A stretch of DNA of 64,000 nucleotides. Source: SZAS-79 sp963844255 (GTDB lineage: Bacteria; Pseudomonadota; Gammaproteobacteria; Burkholderiales; SG8-39). The notes below the pieces were generated by a model that was given only the letters and a program-made list of their open reading frames with translations, was not told the DNA's origin and ran no database searches. Location of the stretch: NCBI GenBank assembly GCA_963844255.1, contig CAWJNP010000002.1, forward strand, positions 57,064 to 121,063, read 5' to 3'. This document shows positions 25,892 to 34,110 of this stretch, one piece after another; position 1 is the first letter of the stretch; each line of letters begins with the position of its first letter. A program made the translations under genes and the position numbers.

Positions 25892-27717
25892 TTCGGTGCT
25901 GCCCCCTTTTGTCTGAAGCCCAGGTTGAAACGGTGCGGAAGATGGTACGAGTGACAGACCTGGCACGCGGAGTTTACCTGACCCTCTTTGTGGCACTCAA
26001 TGCAGGTCTCTTTGCGGATACCGGAAAAACCGCTTTCGTAGTTTGCCGGTGCGGATGCCTTGGCGGTGAAGTACTTCGCGTACTTGGAATCCTTGTCAAG
26101 CGCATGACAGGTTGTGCAGCCCGCATCCGGATCGACCAGCCCCAGATGCGGCGCATGCATGTAGCGCGTCAGCGGACGCGCCGCCGACCCTGCGTAGCCC
26201 CAGGCGGCGCCTTTTCGATCGGCAGACACCGAGCGCAGCGCCGCCGAATGGCATTTTCCGCAGGCTCCGGGCCCGGTCTTGCTGTCGAGAAAATCGTTCA
26301 TGGCCTCCTTGGCCAGCGCGCGCTTGGCGCTGTCCTTGTTCAGCAGGCCGGAGCGCAGCGTTTCTATCCACTCTTTCAATACGGGATCCGCGTGTCCGGC
26401 GGCCCGGTAGAACAGGGCCGGATTGCCTTCGCTGTTCTCGCCGGCCGACCATCCGGGCCCGTCCGGCTTGCCGACGCTCGCAAGATCGCGCCCTGCCGAC
26501 CACGCTGCCCCGGCCTCGCGCGCGACCTGGGGGCTCATCCCGGCGTAGAGTGCATCCGCGGGCGCCTTGCGATCGGGATCGGGCGGCGGCACCAGGCCGG
26601 CGAGCGCTTCGCTGCCGGAGCGCGCCATCGTGCCCCATAGCTTGGAAAGCGCCTGCTTCGTTTCCTCTTCGTCGCCGTCCTTTTCCACGCCGAGCAGGAT
26701 CGAGGCCGCCGCCGTGATGCGCCCCGGCTCGAACAGCACCAGTTCACGTCCCTTGATCTGCGCCTCATGGCATCCGGCACAGATCTGCGCGTAAGTCTTC
26801 GGTTTGACTTCGCGCGTGGCATTTTCGACCGAGTGGCACGCGGTGCACTTGGTTTTCGCTTCCGCCGCGAACTTGGCGTCGCGGTCCGGACCCTTGGTCC
26901 GCTTCGGGTCGACGAAGTAGTCCTTGACGTGCTTTGCGTGGTCGAAATAGATCGTCCCGGCCTGCGCGTAGGGATACCGGGCCGGGAAGGGCGGATGGCC
27001 GGAGACGAAGCTGTCGAACGACTTCTGATGGCAGTTGGCGCAGGCAAAGTCGGGTATCTGGGCGATCTTCGCGCCGGCGCCGCGATGCTCGCTGTGGCAG
27101 CTGATGCACGAGACGGCACCCAGGTCGGGCCGCTTCGGATGCGCAGTGTTGTGCGCAAGTTTCACGGGCCCGGCGAAATCATGGCAATCGACACAGCGTT
27201 CGCTGGGGTCGTTGGTACGAAACGCCGACAACAGCCAGCTCCCGGCGTCCTTCGCGTGGCTGGTGTGGCAGGCGGCACACCCCTGATCGCGCGTAAACCC
27301 GGCGTGGACGCTGGTCAGGTTGCCCGCGTCAATCGCTGCCGGGGCGACGAACGAGGCCTGACGCGGGTCGATTCCGATGATAAGGATGACAAGCAGCGCA
27401 AGGACGGCGATGACCGAGACGTGCGCGCGCATGGAGCGCACATTTCGCAGCGGGGCACACGGCGGGCGACGATGGGCACAGGATCCGTCCGGGAGCGGCC
27501 CTTCCGTGCAGCTTCCCCCGGCGCGTTTCGGCCTGCGGCACTCCCAGCGGTCGCCGATTTTTGCGGGTGCGCACTCCGACTCCCCGCCGCAGTGGCCATC
27601 GATTCCCGGCCCCTGCCAGCAGATCTTCTTCCACATGCCGCCACGGCCGCAGCGATAGGGCTGGTTCGGCCTCTCGTAGGCGCTGACTTTGTGTCCGAAA
27701 CGGCTGCGGTCGATCAT
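25888..27717 (-). CDS. Decaheme cytochrome c with Cys-rich cytoplasmic N-terminus
   Basis: The 609-residue protein has ten CXXCH motifs: CAACH, CVDCH, CISCH, CANCH, CTACH, CAGCH, CGKCH, CTTCH, CIECH and CQVCH. A single transmembrane helix (HVSVIAVLALLVILIIGI, about residues 98-116) anchors the periplasmic haem domain. Before it lies an unusual 90-residue N-terminus with eight non-haem cysteines at 23, 33, 43, 49, 60, 70, 80 and 87, spaced roughly every ten residues; this could bind zinc or an Fe-S cluster. The haem region resembles cytochrome c3/c7-type families. By topology it can take electrons at the inner membrane and pass them to the pentaheme protein. Confidence 0.85.
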   Translation of the reverse strand: MIDRSRFGHKVSAYERPNQPYRCGRGGMWKKICWQGPGIDGHCGGESECAPAKIGDRWECRRPKRAGGSCTEGPLPDGSCAHRRPPCAPLRNVRSMRAHVSVIAVLALLVILIIGIDPRQASFVAPAAIDAGNLTSVHAGFTRDQGCAACHTSHAKDAGSWLLSAFRTNDPSERCVDCHDFAGPVKLAHNTAHPKRPDLGAVSCISCHSEHRGAGAKIAQIPDFACANCHQKSFDSFVSGHPPFPARYPYAQAGTIYFDHAKHVKDYFVDPKRTKGPDRDAKFAAEAKTKCTACHSVENATREVKPKTYAQICAGCHEAQIKGRELVLFEPGRITAAASILLGVEKDGDEEETKQALSKLWGTMARSGSEALAGLVPPPDPDRKAPADALYAGMSPQVAREAGAAWSAGRDLASVGKPDGPGWSAGENSEGNPALFYRAAGHADPVLKEWIETLRSGLLNKDSAKRALAKEAMNDFLDSKTGPGACGKCHSAALRSVSADRKGAAWGYAGSAARPLTRYMHAPHLGLVDPDAGCTTCHALDKDSKYAKYFTAKASAPANYESGFSGIRKETCIECHKEGQVNSACQVCHSYHLPHRFNLGFRQKGAAPK

Positions 27718-27724
27718 TTCGGGA

Positions 27725-28597
27725 TCAGCGTGCGTAGATGTTGACGACCAGCAGGTGCCATGAGGCCAGCAGGATCACCAGCACCGCCGCGGGCACATGA
27801 ATGAACAGCCAGAGCTTGAGCACGCTTTGCATTGCGTAGTGACCGTCGACGCGGCTCTTGCGCAATGCGATTTCCTCGATCTGCACAAGGTATTCGCGCT
27901 CGCGGTCGCTCAGGTAGCGACGCAGTGCCGTGATGCGGCTGCGGATCCAGCTGCTGCTGCGACCGCTTCCCACGATGTGGCCGAGGAGAAAGCGCGGCCG
28001 CCAGAAGAACCATTCGAGTGACTCGGTGTAGTAGCGGCCGAGCGTGTCCGACCCCAGTTCGCGGACGGCCTTCAGCACCAGCGCCTCGACTTCTTCACGC
28101 AGCGTTGCCAGTTCGTTCGGGATCCGCTCATAGATGTACTCGCCTTCAAGGTCGGCGATCCTGGGAGGGAGCAGGCGCTGGAGGATGTAGCCCGCGATAC
28201 CGGAGAGCGTGACGAAATAGAATGCAAGTGCGAGCACCTGCTCATAGCGTCCGCCAGGCCAGAGTCCGCCGGTATGCTGAAAATAAAGAGGAATGCTGAC
28301 CGCGCCGAGGACCAGGTGCGCCAGCATCCATTCGCGCACCGTGCCCAGGGGAAGCACCAGAAGCCGCTTGCGGACCTTGAAAAATCCGAGCGAAAGAACG
28401 ACCGCATACAGCGCGTAACCCGTGACGATGGACGCCTTCCCCAGGCTTCTCTCGGCGTGCCAGGCCAGCGCGGTCACCAGCAGCCAGGCGACGAGCGCGA
28501 CCCCCCAGAATATGCCAAGCGTGCGCCAGGCGCGGCGCATTTCCCCGCGATGTGCTGCCGCGGGATCGATGCCGGCGAGGATGCGGATTTCGCGCAT
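27725..28597 (-). CDS. b-type-cytochrome-like integral membrane protein
   Basis: The 290-residue protein has about five transmembrane segments. Several histidines lie in or at helices: AWHAERS, WMLAHLVLGAVSIPLYFQH, GHIVGSG, LFIHVPAAVLVILLASWHLL. Paired helix histidines like these are typical of di- or tetrahaem cytochrome b subunits that exchange electrons with the quinone pool. A cytoplasmic helical stretch with many Glu/Arg (IYERIPNELATLREEVEAL) separates the helix groups. No named family is recognised with confidence. Its position between the Fe-S protein and the decaheme gene suits a membrane electron relay. It ends 8 bp before the decaheme start. Confidence 0.65.
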   Translation of the reverse strand: MREIRILAGIDPAAAHRGEMRRAWRTLGIFWGVALVAWLLVTALAWHAERSLGKASIVTGYALYAVVLSLGFFKVRKRLLVLPLGTVREWMLAHLVLGAVSIPLYFQHTGGLWPGGRYEQVLALAFYFVTLSGIAGYILQRLLPPRIADLEGEYIYERIPNELATLREEVEALVLKAVRELGSDTLGRYYTESLEWFFWRPRFLLGHIVGSGRSSSWIRSRITALRRYLSDREREYLVQIEEIALRKSRVDGHYAMQSVLKLWLFIHVPAAVLVILLASWHLLVVNIYAR

Positions 28598-28606
28598 GTC
28601 TGCTGC

Positions 28607-30340
28607 TCAGGCCCCGACCTGCACGGCCTGGCGGATAAGCGACTGAATATCGACCCGCTTCAGCGCGTCATGTGCGCAGGCGCGCTCGCACGACGGACCG
28701 CTCGGGAGCGAAGAGCACAAGTCGCACTTGGTGGCCTTCATGATCGACTCCCGCGAGATCGGGTCGAGCACCGGCTGGCCGGTCTTCTCGCGGATCGGCA
28801 CCAGCCTGATGTTGTCGTAGGGGCAGGCGCTGGCGCAGGTGCCGCAACCGATGCAGGTCAGGTCGTTGATCAGGACCACGCCGCCGTCCACGGAACGGTG
28901 TATCGCACCGGTCGGGCAGCCGATCATGCAGACCGGATCGACACACTGCATGCACGCGTTCGCCACCATCCAGTTGCCGAGTTCCTGTCCGTGGCGGATG
29001 AACTTCGGATTGCCGTCATGCGTGTCGGCACAGGCACGGACGCAGTCGTCGCAGCGCACGCACTTGTCGAGGTCGATCAGCATGGTCTTGGTGCCGTTGA
29101 TGAAGCGCTGCTCCACGGCCCACTCGAGAAATGCATCCTCCGCAATCGGCCGCGAGGCTGCGTCGATCAGCCGGCTGTTGCGGGGAGCGAGCTTCGGGAA
29201 CACCAGTTCAGCAAGGACCGAGTAGGGGATCCGGAGTACATGCAGGTAGCCCAACGCCGTCAGACTGGTTTCGTACGGGCTGTCGCTACCGGATTTCCAC
29301 GCCTCGGTCAGCTCGTCCAGACCGAAGTGGTCGCCTTCGCGAAGATAGGTCAGGGTCCGCGCACCATGGCCGAGGCCGATCGATACCCGCCCGAATCCCC
29401 CGATCACCAGCAGCAGGCCGTCGGGGTAGTCGCCTTCCTGGGCGACCGGCGGCTCGGTTCCCGGCGCTGGCCGCTCCCCGCGCTTGCCACTGTTGAATCC
29501 GACGTTCCATTCGAACGACCCGTACGTCTCGAACAGGGTGCGATCGGCAATTTTCTGCAGGGCGGCCGCATCGATTCCGGCCAGGAGCGGGTGCTCTGCG
29601 AGGTGCGTTTTAAGCTGGTTCTCGCGATACCCCTGTTCGATCCTGTCCCGCCACGTGTCATCGCGGTTCTTGATGTCGCGCAACGCCTGCCAGCGCATCT
29701 CAACCACCTGGCAGGTCGTTTCCGCGTACACGGTCGCGGAGCGCTGCACGCGGCCAAGGGCCGCGACCTCGCCAAACAGCGTCCCTGGCGGGAGCACGGC
29801 GGTCTTGAACTGGGAAGCCAGCGCGGGTATGCGTGCCGGATCCGCGAGCGGATCAATGCCTGGCCCGAACAGTCCGGCGGGGTCGCGAACGTTGCGCAGC
29901 GAGTCGCGTTTTTCGCCTGCGCCCTTGACCCGCGCTGCTGCCGATCTGTATTGGCTGGTATCGCGCACCTCCGGGATCAGGGAGTGCGTCAGCATGCTGC
30001 GCAGTACGCTGAATGCGCTGCGCTTGCGGTCCGCCGCGCGGCCCAGAACCTGGCGTGGCAGGCCCGGCGGAAGGGCGACGCGCATCGCGCCGGACAGCAC
30101 CAGAAACGCCGAATTGCCGTAGTCGCCTTCGCGCACCACGATATCGCCAGGCTCATAGACCGCGATCCGGCAGTCGTTTTGCAGGATCCCGCGCAGCGGT
30201 GCCGCGGCGGGAAAGCGGCTCGCGTCGATCGAGGCGAATTCCGGCCGCTCCAGCAACGCGTCGACCACGTTGGTGGACATTGCCGGGTCGAACGGCGCGT
30301 CCCAGCGGCGCGGACGCTCCATCAATTGCGCATCACTCAT
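28607..30340 (-). CDS. Dual cyclic-nucleotide-binding / polyferredoxin protein
   Basis: The 577-residue cytoplasmic protein has no signal peptide. Two cNMP-binding domains come first. Domain 1 (about 50-225) has the phosphate cassette LFGEVAALGRVQRSATVYA, interrupted earlier by an insertion of roughly 85 residues. Domain 2 (about 250-385) keeps the fold (GDHFGLDEL) but lacks the cassette Arg-Ser-Ala-Thr. The C-terminal third has four Cys clusters: CVRCDDCVRAC, CMQCVDPVCMIGCP, CIGCGTCASACP and CDLC...CERAC, the pattern of a four-cluster electron-transfer subunit (DmsB/HybA-like). Fusing ligand sensing to an electron carrier suggests cAMP or another nucleotide controls electron flow. It lies 77 bp after the tetraheme gene. 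Confidence 0.85.
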   Translation of the reverse strand: MSDAQLMERPRRWDAPFDPAMSTNVVDALLERPEFASIDASRFPAAAPLRGILQNDCRIAVYEPGDIVVREGDYGNSAFLVLSGAMRVALPPGLPRQVLGRAADRKRSAFSVLRSMLTHSLIPEVRDTSQYRSAAARVKGAGEKRDSLRNVRDPAGLFGPGIDPLADPARIPALASQFKTAVLPPGTLFGEVAALGRVQRSATVYAETTCQVVEMRWQALRDIKNRDDTWRDRIEQGYRENQLKTHLAEHPLLAGIDAAALQKIADRTLFETYGSFEWNVGFNSGKRGERPAPGTEPPVAQEGDYPDGLLLVIGGFGRVSIGLGHGARTLTYLREGDHFGLDELTEAWKSGSDSPYETSLTALGYLHVLRIPYSVLAELVFPKLAPRNSRLIDAASRPIAEDAFLEWAVEQRFINGTKTMLIDLDKCVRCDDCVRACADTHDGNPKFIRHGQELGNWMVANACMQCVDPVCMIGCPTGAIHRSVDGGVVLINDLTCIGCGTCASACPYDNIRLVPIREKTGQPVLDPISRESIMKATKCDLCSSLPSGPSCERACAHDALKRVDIQSLIRQAVQVGA

Positions 30341-30416
30341 CGGCAGGCCTCAACAATGCGTCGATCGTGACCGCCTTCCGGAACAGACCGGCACAGCCGG
30401 TTGGTCAGTCACCCGC

Positions 30417-31352
30417 CTACTTGTAGGTGTTCTTGGCGGGCAGCTGCGACTTCACCTTGGCCGAAAGATCCTTGCCCTTGAGGGCGTCTGCGAGCTTGCG
30501 TGCCGAGTCCGCGCTGGGCTTGTCCAGCACGGCTTTCGCTTCCGGAAGGTCGGCGACAGCCTGCAAGGCCGCGCGCGCATCTGCCTCCCGCTTTTTCTGC
30601 AAGGCAGCGTACTTGGGAGAACTGGACTTGCCGGCAGCCTCTGATGCGGATACGAGTTTCGCAGCCTGTCCAACGATGAACAGGCGCGAGAGTTCGGCCG
30701 GCGTCATTTCCGCATTGAGGTCTATTTTCGGGGGGTAGTAGCGATGCCGTACCGACCCCTGCGAATAGCGCACAAGTTCGAATTCCGGCTCACCGGGATG
30801 GCCCGCCTCCAGCATCTTGGCCAGGACATCGCCCTTCACCTTCGACTGGGCAAGCCCGTGGCAGCCCATGCAGTTCGCCGCGATGTCGTAGGTCATGAAC
30901 GACCAGATCATGCCGGCCTTGGTCGCTGCAGCGAGCCGCTTTGCCTTGTTCGCCGGCGTCTCCTTGCTGGCGTCCGCGACGCCTTCGCCGTAGAAATTGT
31001 GTACGTCACGGAATTCGGACGACGCCCCGTGGCAGCTCTCGCATGAGGGGCCGGAGGCCACTTTTGGCTTGGCGGATTCCGAGTCCTTGGTCTCGGTGTA
31101 GTGGCACATCACGCAGGTGCTGTTCTGCCGCATGCTCGCGCCACCACCTGCCGCGGCCAGGATCTTGGCAGCGGACTCCTTCTTGTGCACTTCGTTGTAT
31201 GACTTGAAATGCGTTGTTTTTTTCCAGACTTCGACTTCGGCCTCATGGCATTCCTGGCACTTGCGGAACCCCTCGCTGAAGGGAGCGGCCGCAGCGTTGC
31301 CGGAGATGAACCCCAGGAAAACAGCGCTGAGCAATAAGGCATGTTTGAGCAT
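30417..31352 (-). CDS. Tetraheme cytochrome c554-like protein
   Basis: The 311-residue protein has a cleavable signal peptide (MLKHALLLSAVFLGFISGNAAAA) and four CXXCH haem motifs: CQECH, CVMCH, CESCH and CMGCH. The first sits in FRKCQECHEAEVEVWKKTTHFKSY, a segment typical of cytochrome c554/NrfH-like N-termini with distal His ligands. The last ~100 residues are Lys/Ala-rich helix with no haem. It is the first gene of the minus-strand operon and sits back-to-back with ccmE, the genes needed to attach its haems. A periplasmic electron carrier role is expected; redox partner unknown. ATG at 31352 is used because the signal peptide starts there. Confidence 0.85.
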   Translation of the reverse strand: MLKHALLLSAVFLGFISGNAAAAPFSEGFRKCQECHEAEVEVWKKTTHFKSYNEVHKKESAAKILAAAGGGASMRQNSTCVMCHYTETKDSESAKPKVASGPSCESCHGASSEFRDVHNFYGEGVADASKETPANKAKRLAAATKAGMIWSFMTYDIAANCMGCHGLAQSKVKGDVLAKMLEAGHPGEPEFELVRYSQGSVRHRYYPPKIDLNAEMTPAELSRLFIVGQAAKLVSASEAAGKSSSPKYAALQKKREADARAALQAVADLPEAKAVLDKPSADSARKLADALKGKDLSAKVKSQLPAKNTYK

Positions 31353-31397
31353 GGAAATCTCTTGTCTGTTGATTGAATCGAATGCGCCAAGGTCGCG

Positions 31398-31426
31398 ATT
31401 GTTCAACTACCGTGCGCAAAGGTCAA
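31398..31426 (-). promoter_or_regulatory. Candidate promoter of the multiheme operon
   Basis: On the minus strand TTGACC (31426-31421) is followed after 17 bp by AACAAT (31403-31398). Transcription would begin near 31391, about 40 nt before the tetraheme ATG. The -10 matches only 4 of 6 consensus bases, so the call is tentative. Confidence 0.35.
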
Positions 31427-31440
31427 TACACCAAATTGAC
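31422..31440. promoter_or_regulatory. Inverted repeat overlapping the -35, candidate operator
   Basis: GTCAAT (31422-31427) and ATTGAC (31435-31440) are perfect 6-bp inverted arms with a 7-bp spacer, in the 255-bp gap between the divergent tetraheme operon and ccmE. The left arm overlaps the minus-strand -35. The arms do not match FNR (TTGAT-N4-ATCAA) in orientation. A regulator binding here could control both divergent units. Confidence 0.3.
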
Positions 31441-31607
31441 GATAGTGAAACCAATTCACGCAAACCGTGTCGAAGTGCCTCGGATTCGCGCTGGTGCTCA
31501 TACCAAGCTGCGGACTGTAGCGTAAAATGTGCCGGTCGTTCAGATAGATCGCGGATTTTTCAATCGTTGTCCAATAGCTGTCCAAAGGCTGACTTCGCCT
31601 CGCCCAA

Positions 31608-32054
31608 GTGAAACCCCGTCACAAAAAACTGGCGCTCATCGCCGCCGGCCTGTCCGTAGTCGGAATTGCCGCCGCGCTCGTGCTCAATGCGTTCCAGAGC
31701 AACCTGGTCTTTTTCTTCAGCCCGTCCCAGGTGATTGCCAAGGAGGCGCCGCTGGAGCGCTCGTTTCGAATTGGCGGCATGGTCGAAACCGGCAGCCTCA
31801 AGCGTCAGAGCGACGGTCTCACCGTGAAATTCAATGTGACGGATACGGCAAAAACCATACCGGTGGTCTTTACGGGCATCCTTCCCGACCTGTTCAAGGA
31901 GGGCAAGGGCGTCGTGGCGCAGGGCAAGCTCGGGCCGGACGGGGTATTCCATGCGACCGACGTGCTCGCCAAGCACGACGAGAACTACATGCCGCCCGAA
32001 GCGGGTCATGCGATCGAGCAGGCGCAGAAGGCGCAGAAGAGCGTTTCCCAATAG
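31608..32054 (+). CDS. ccmE: Cytochrome c maturation haem chaperone CcmE
   Basis: The 148-residue protein has one N-terminal transmembrane anchor (KLALIAAGLSVVGIAAALVL), then the OB-fold chaperone domain with FRIGGMVETGSL, VVFTGILPDLFKEGKG and the haem-attachment motif LAKHDENYMPPE (His123 covalently binds haem; Tyr at +4). It receives haem from CcmC in the periplasm and hands it to CcmF. It starts with GTG at 31608 and heads ccmEFGHI. The partner ccmABCD genes are not upstream as usual but 19 kb away on the opposite strand. Confidence 0.95.
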   Translation: MKPRHKKLALIAAGLSVVGIAAALVLNAFQSNLVFFFSPSQVIAKEAPLERSFRIGGMVETGSLKRQSDGLTVKFNVTDTAKTIPVVFTGILPDLFKEGKGVVAQGKLGPDGVFHATDVLAKHDENYMPPEAGHAIEQAQKAQKSVSQ

Positions 32055-32079
32055 GTTTCCGTCCACAAGGCAATGACAC

Positions 32080-34110
32080 GTGATACCTGAAATCGGACAT
32101 TTTTCGCTCATCCTCGCGCTGACCCTGGCGCTCGCGCAGGGCGTTCTACCCATTCTCGGCGCCGCGCGCAGGGATCACGCTTGGATGGCGGTGGCGCGGC
32201 CGGCGGCCCAGGGGCAGTTTCTCTTCGTTGCCATTGCATTCGTCTGCCTTGCCTGGTCGTTCGCAAGCAACGACTTCTCCGTTCTGAACGTGGCGACCAA
32301 CTCGAACTCCCAGTTGCCGCTCCAGTACCGCATCGCCGCCACCTGGGGCTCGCATGAAGGATCGATGCTGTTGTGGGTGCTGATGCTGGGCATCTGGACG
32401 GCTGCCGTCACGCTCTACAGCCGGCATCTTCCTGAGGAGATGGTCGCGCGCGTGGTCGGGGTCATGGGACTGGTGAGCTCGGGGTTTCTGCTGTTCCTGC
32501 TGCTGACGTCCAATCCCTTCGCGCGCCTTCTGCCGGCGGCCGAGGACGGCCGTGACCTCAATCCTCTGCTGCAGGATCCGGGCATGGTGATCCATCCGCC
32601 CATGCTCTACATGGGCTATGTCGGTTTCTCGGTGGCGTTCGCCTTCGCGATTGCCGCGCTTCTGGGCGGTCGGCTGGATGCGACCTGGGCGCGCTGGTCG
32701 CGGCCGTGGACCATACTCGCGTGGTGCTTTCTGACCCTGGGTATCGCCCTGGGCAGCGGCTGGGCGTACTACGAACTGGGCTGGGGCGGGTGGTGGTTCT
32801 GGGATCCGGTCGAGAACGCGTCCTTCATGCCCTGGCTGGTCGGTACTGCACTGCTGCACTCCCTGGCGGTGACCGAGAAGCGCGGCGGATTTCGCAGCTG
32901 GACGGTCCTTCTGGCGATCTCTGCGTTCAGCCTGAGCCTGCTCGGCACCTTCCTGGTCCGGTCCGGCGTGCTGACCTCGGTGCACGCCTTTGCCACGGAT
33001 CCCAGGCGGGGGATATTCATCCTCGGCTTTCTGGTCCTTGTGATCGGAGGCTCACTTCTGCTGTTTGCCTGGCGGGCTCCCAAGGTCGGCCTTGGCGGCT
33101 CTTTCGAGCCGGTATCGCGCGAATCGATGCTACTGACGAACAACGTGTTCCTGGTGGTGGCGGCCGGTTCGGTGCTGCTGGGTACGCTGTATCCCTTGTT
33201 TCTGGATGCATTGAATCTCGGCAAGATTTCAGTCGGGCCGCCGTACTTTGAGGCGGTTTTCGTGCCGCTGATGACGCCCGCCCTGTTTCTGATGGGCGTG
33301 GGGCCGATCGCGCGCTGGAAGCAGGCCGACCCTGCGGAACTCGCCCGGCGCCTGCGCTGGGCGCTGGCAGTCAGCGTGGTTTCGGCGCTGCTCGTCCCGC
33401 TGGCACTCGCCGATTGGAGTTTTGCGCGCTGGAGTCCGATGGTGAGCTTCGGGCTGGCGCTCGCGTTCTGGATTGCGGCGGCGAGCTTCGTGAACCTGCG
33501 CGAGCGGCTTGCCAGGATGCCCGGCGGGCTGGGCGCGAAGTTGTCGTCGCAATCGAGCGGCTACTACGGGATGCTGCTCGCGCACTGCGGCGTGGCCGTG
33601 TTCATCATCGGTGTCACCCTGGTCAAGGGCTACGAGGTCGAGCGCGATGTGCGCATGGATATCGGCGACACCGTCACGGTGGGCGGTTATGTCTTCCGCT
33701 TCGACGGCGCGCAAAGCGCCAAGGGGCCGAATTACCGCGCCTCGCGCGGGACGGTCACTGTCAGCCGCGACGGCAAGCAGGTTGTGGTGCTCAAGCCCGA
33801 GAAGCGTGCCTATAACGTGAGCAACATGCCGATGACCGAGGCCGACATCGATACCGGCCTGTTCGGCGACCTGTATGTGTCGCTGGGGGAGCCCGTGGAT
33901 GCAGGTGCCTGGAGCGTGCGCATCTACTACAAGCCCTTCGTCACCTGGATCTGGGGCGGCTGCGCGATCATGGCGCTGGGCGGGTTACTGGCGCTGGCGG
34001 ACCGGCGCTACCGGATGGTGGTGCGCCGACAGGAGCCGGTCACCGAAGGCCCGATTACCGTGCGGGTCAAGGGACCGGTCAAGGGTCGGCGCGGGGCGCT
34101 CGAGACGTGA
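32080..34110 (+). CDS. ccmF: Haem lyase subunit CcmF
   Basis: The 676-residue protein has about 15 transmembrane helices and the tryptophan-rich haem-handling motif GWGGWWFWDPVENASFMPW. Other CcmF hallmarks are ATWGSHEGSMLLWVL, LLQDPGMVIHPPMLYMGYVG, LGTFLVRSGVLTSVHAFATDP and conserved periplasmic histidines. With CcmH it ligates haem to CXXCH cysteines of exported apocytochromes. It starts at a GTG (32080) with AAGG upstream and its stop overlaps ccmG by ATGA (34107-34110). Full length with no damage seen. Its products are needed for the 19 haem sites encoded by the adjacent operon. Confidence 0.96.
   Translation: MIPEIGHFSLILALTLALAQGVLPILGAARRDHAWMAVARPAAQGQFLFVAIAFVCLAWSFASNDFSVLNVATNSNSQLPLQYRIAATWGSHEGSMLLWVLMLGIWTAAVTLYSRHLPEEMVARVVGVMGLVSSGFLLFLLLTSNPFARLLPAAEDGRDLNPLLQDPGMVIHPPMLYMGYVGFSVAFAFAIAALLGGRLDATWARWSRPWTILAWCFLTLGIALGSGWAYYELGWGGWWFWDPVENASFMPWLVGTALLHSLAVTEKRGGFRSWTVLLAISAFSLSLLGTFLVRSGVLTSVHAFATDPRRGIFILGFLVLVIGGSLLLFAWRAPKVGLGGSFEPVSRESMLLTNNVFLVVAAGSVLLGTLYPLFLDALNLGKISVGPPYFEAVFVPLMTPALFLMGVGPIARWKQADPAELARRLRWALAVSVVSALLVPLALADWSFARWSPMVSFGLALAFWIAAASFVNLRERLARMPGGLGAKLSSQSSGYYGMLLAHCGVAVFIIGVTLVKGYEVERDVRMDIGDTVTVGGYVFRFDGAQSAKGPNYRASRGTVTVSRDGKQVVVLKPEKRAYNVSNMPMTEADIDTGLFGDLYVSLGEPVDAGAWSVRIYYKPFVTWIWGGCAIMALGGLLALADRRYRMVVRRQEPVTEGPITVRVKGPVKGRRGALET

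Noticed and set aside
23939..30370. Long plus-strand frames opposite the cytochrome and Fe-S genes
   Set aside because: They are antisense shadows; the minus frames carry the CXXCH and 4Fe-4S motifs and ATGA couplings.
31422..31440. FNR/Anr box
   Set aside because: The arms are GTCAAT/ATTGAC, not TTGAT-N4-ATCAA, and the spacing differs; kept only as an unassigned inverted repeat.
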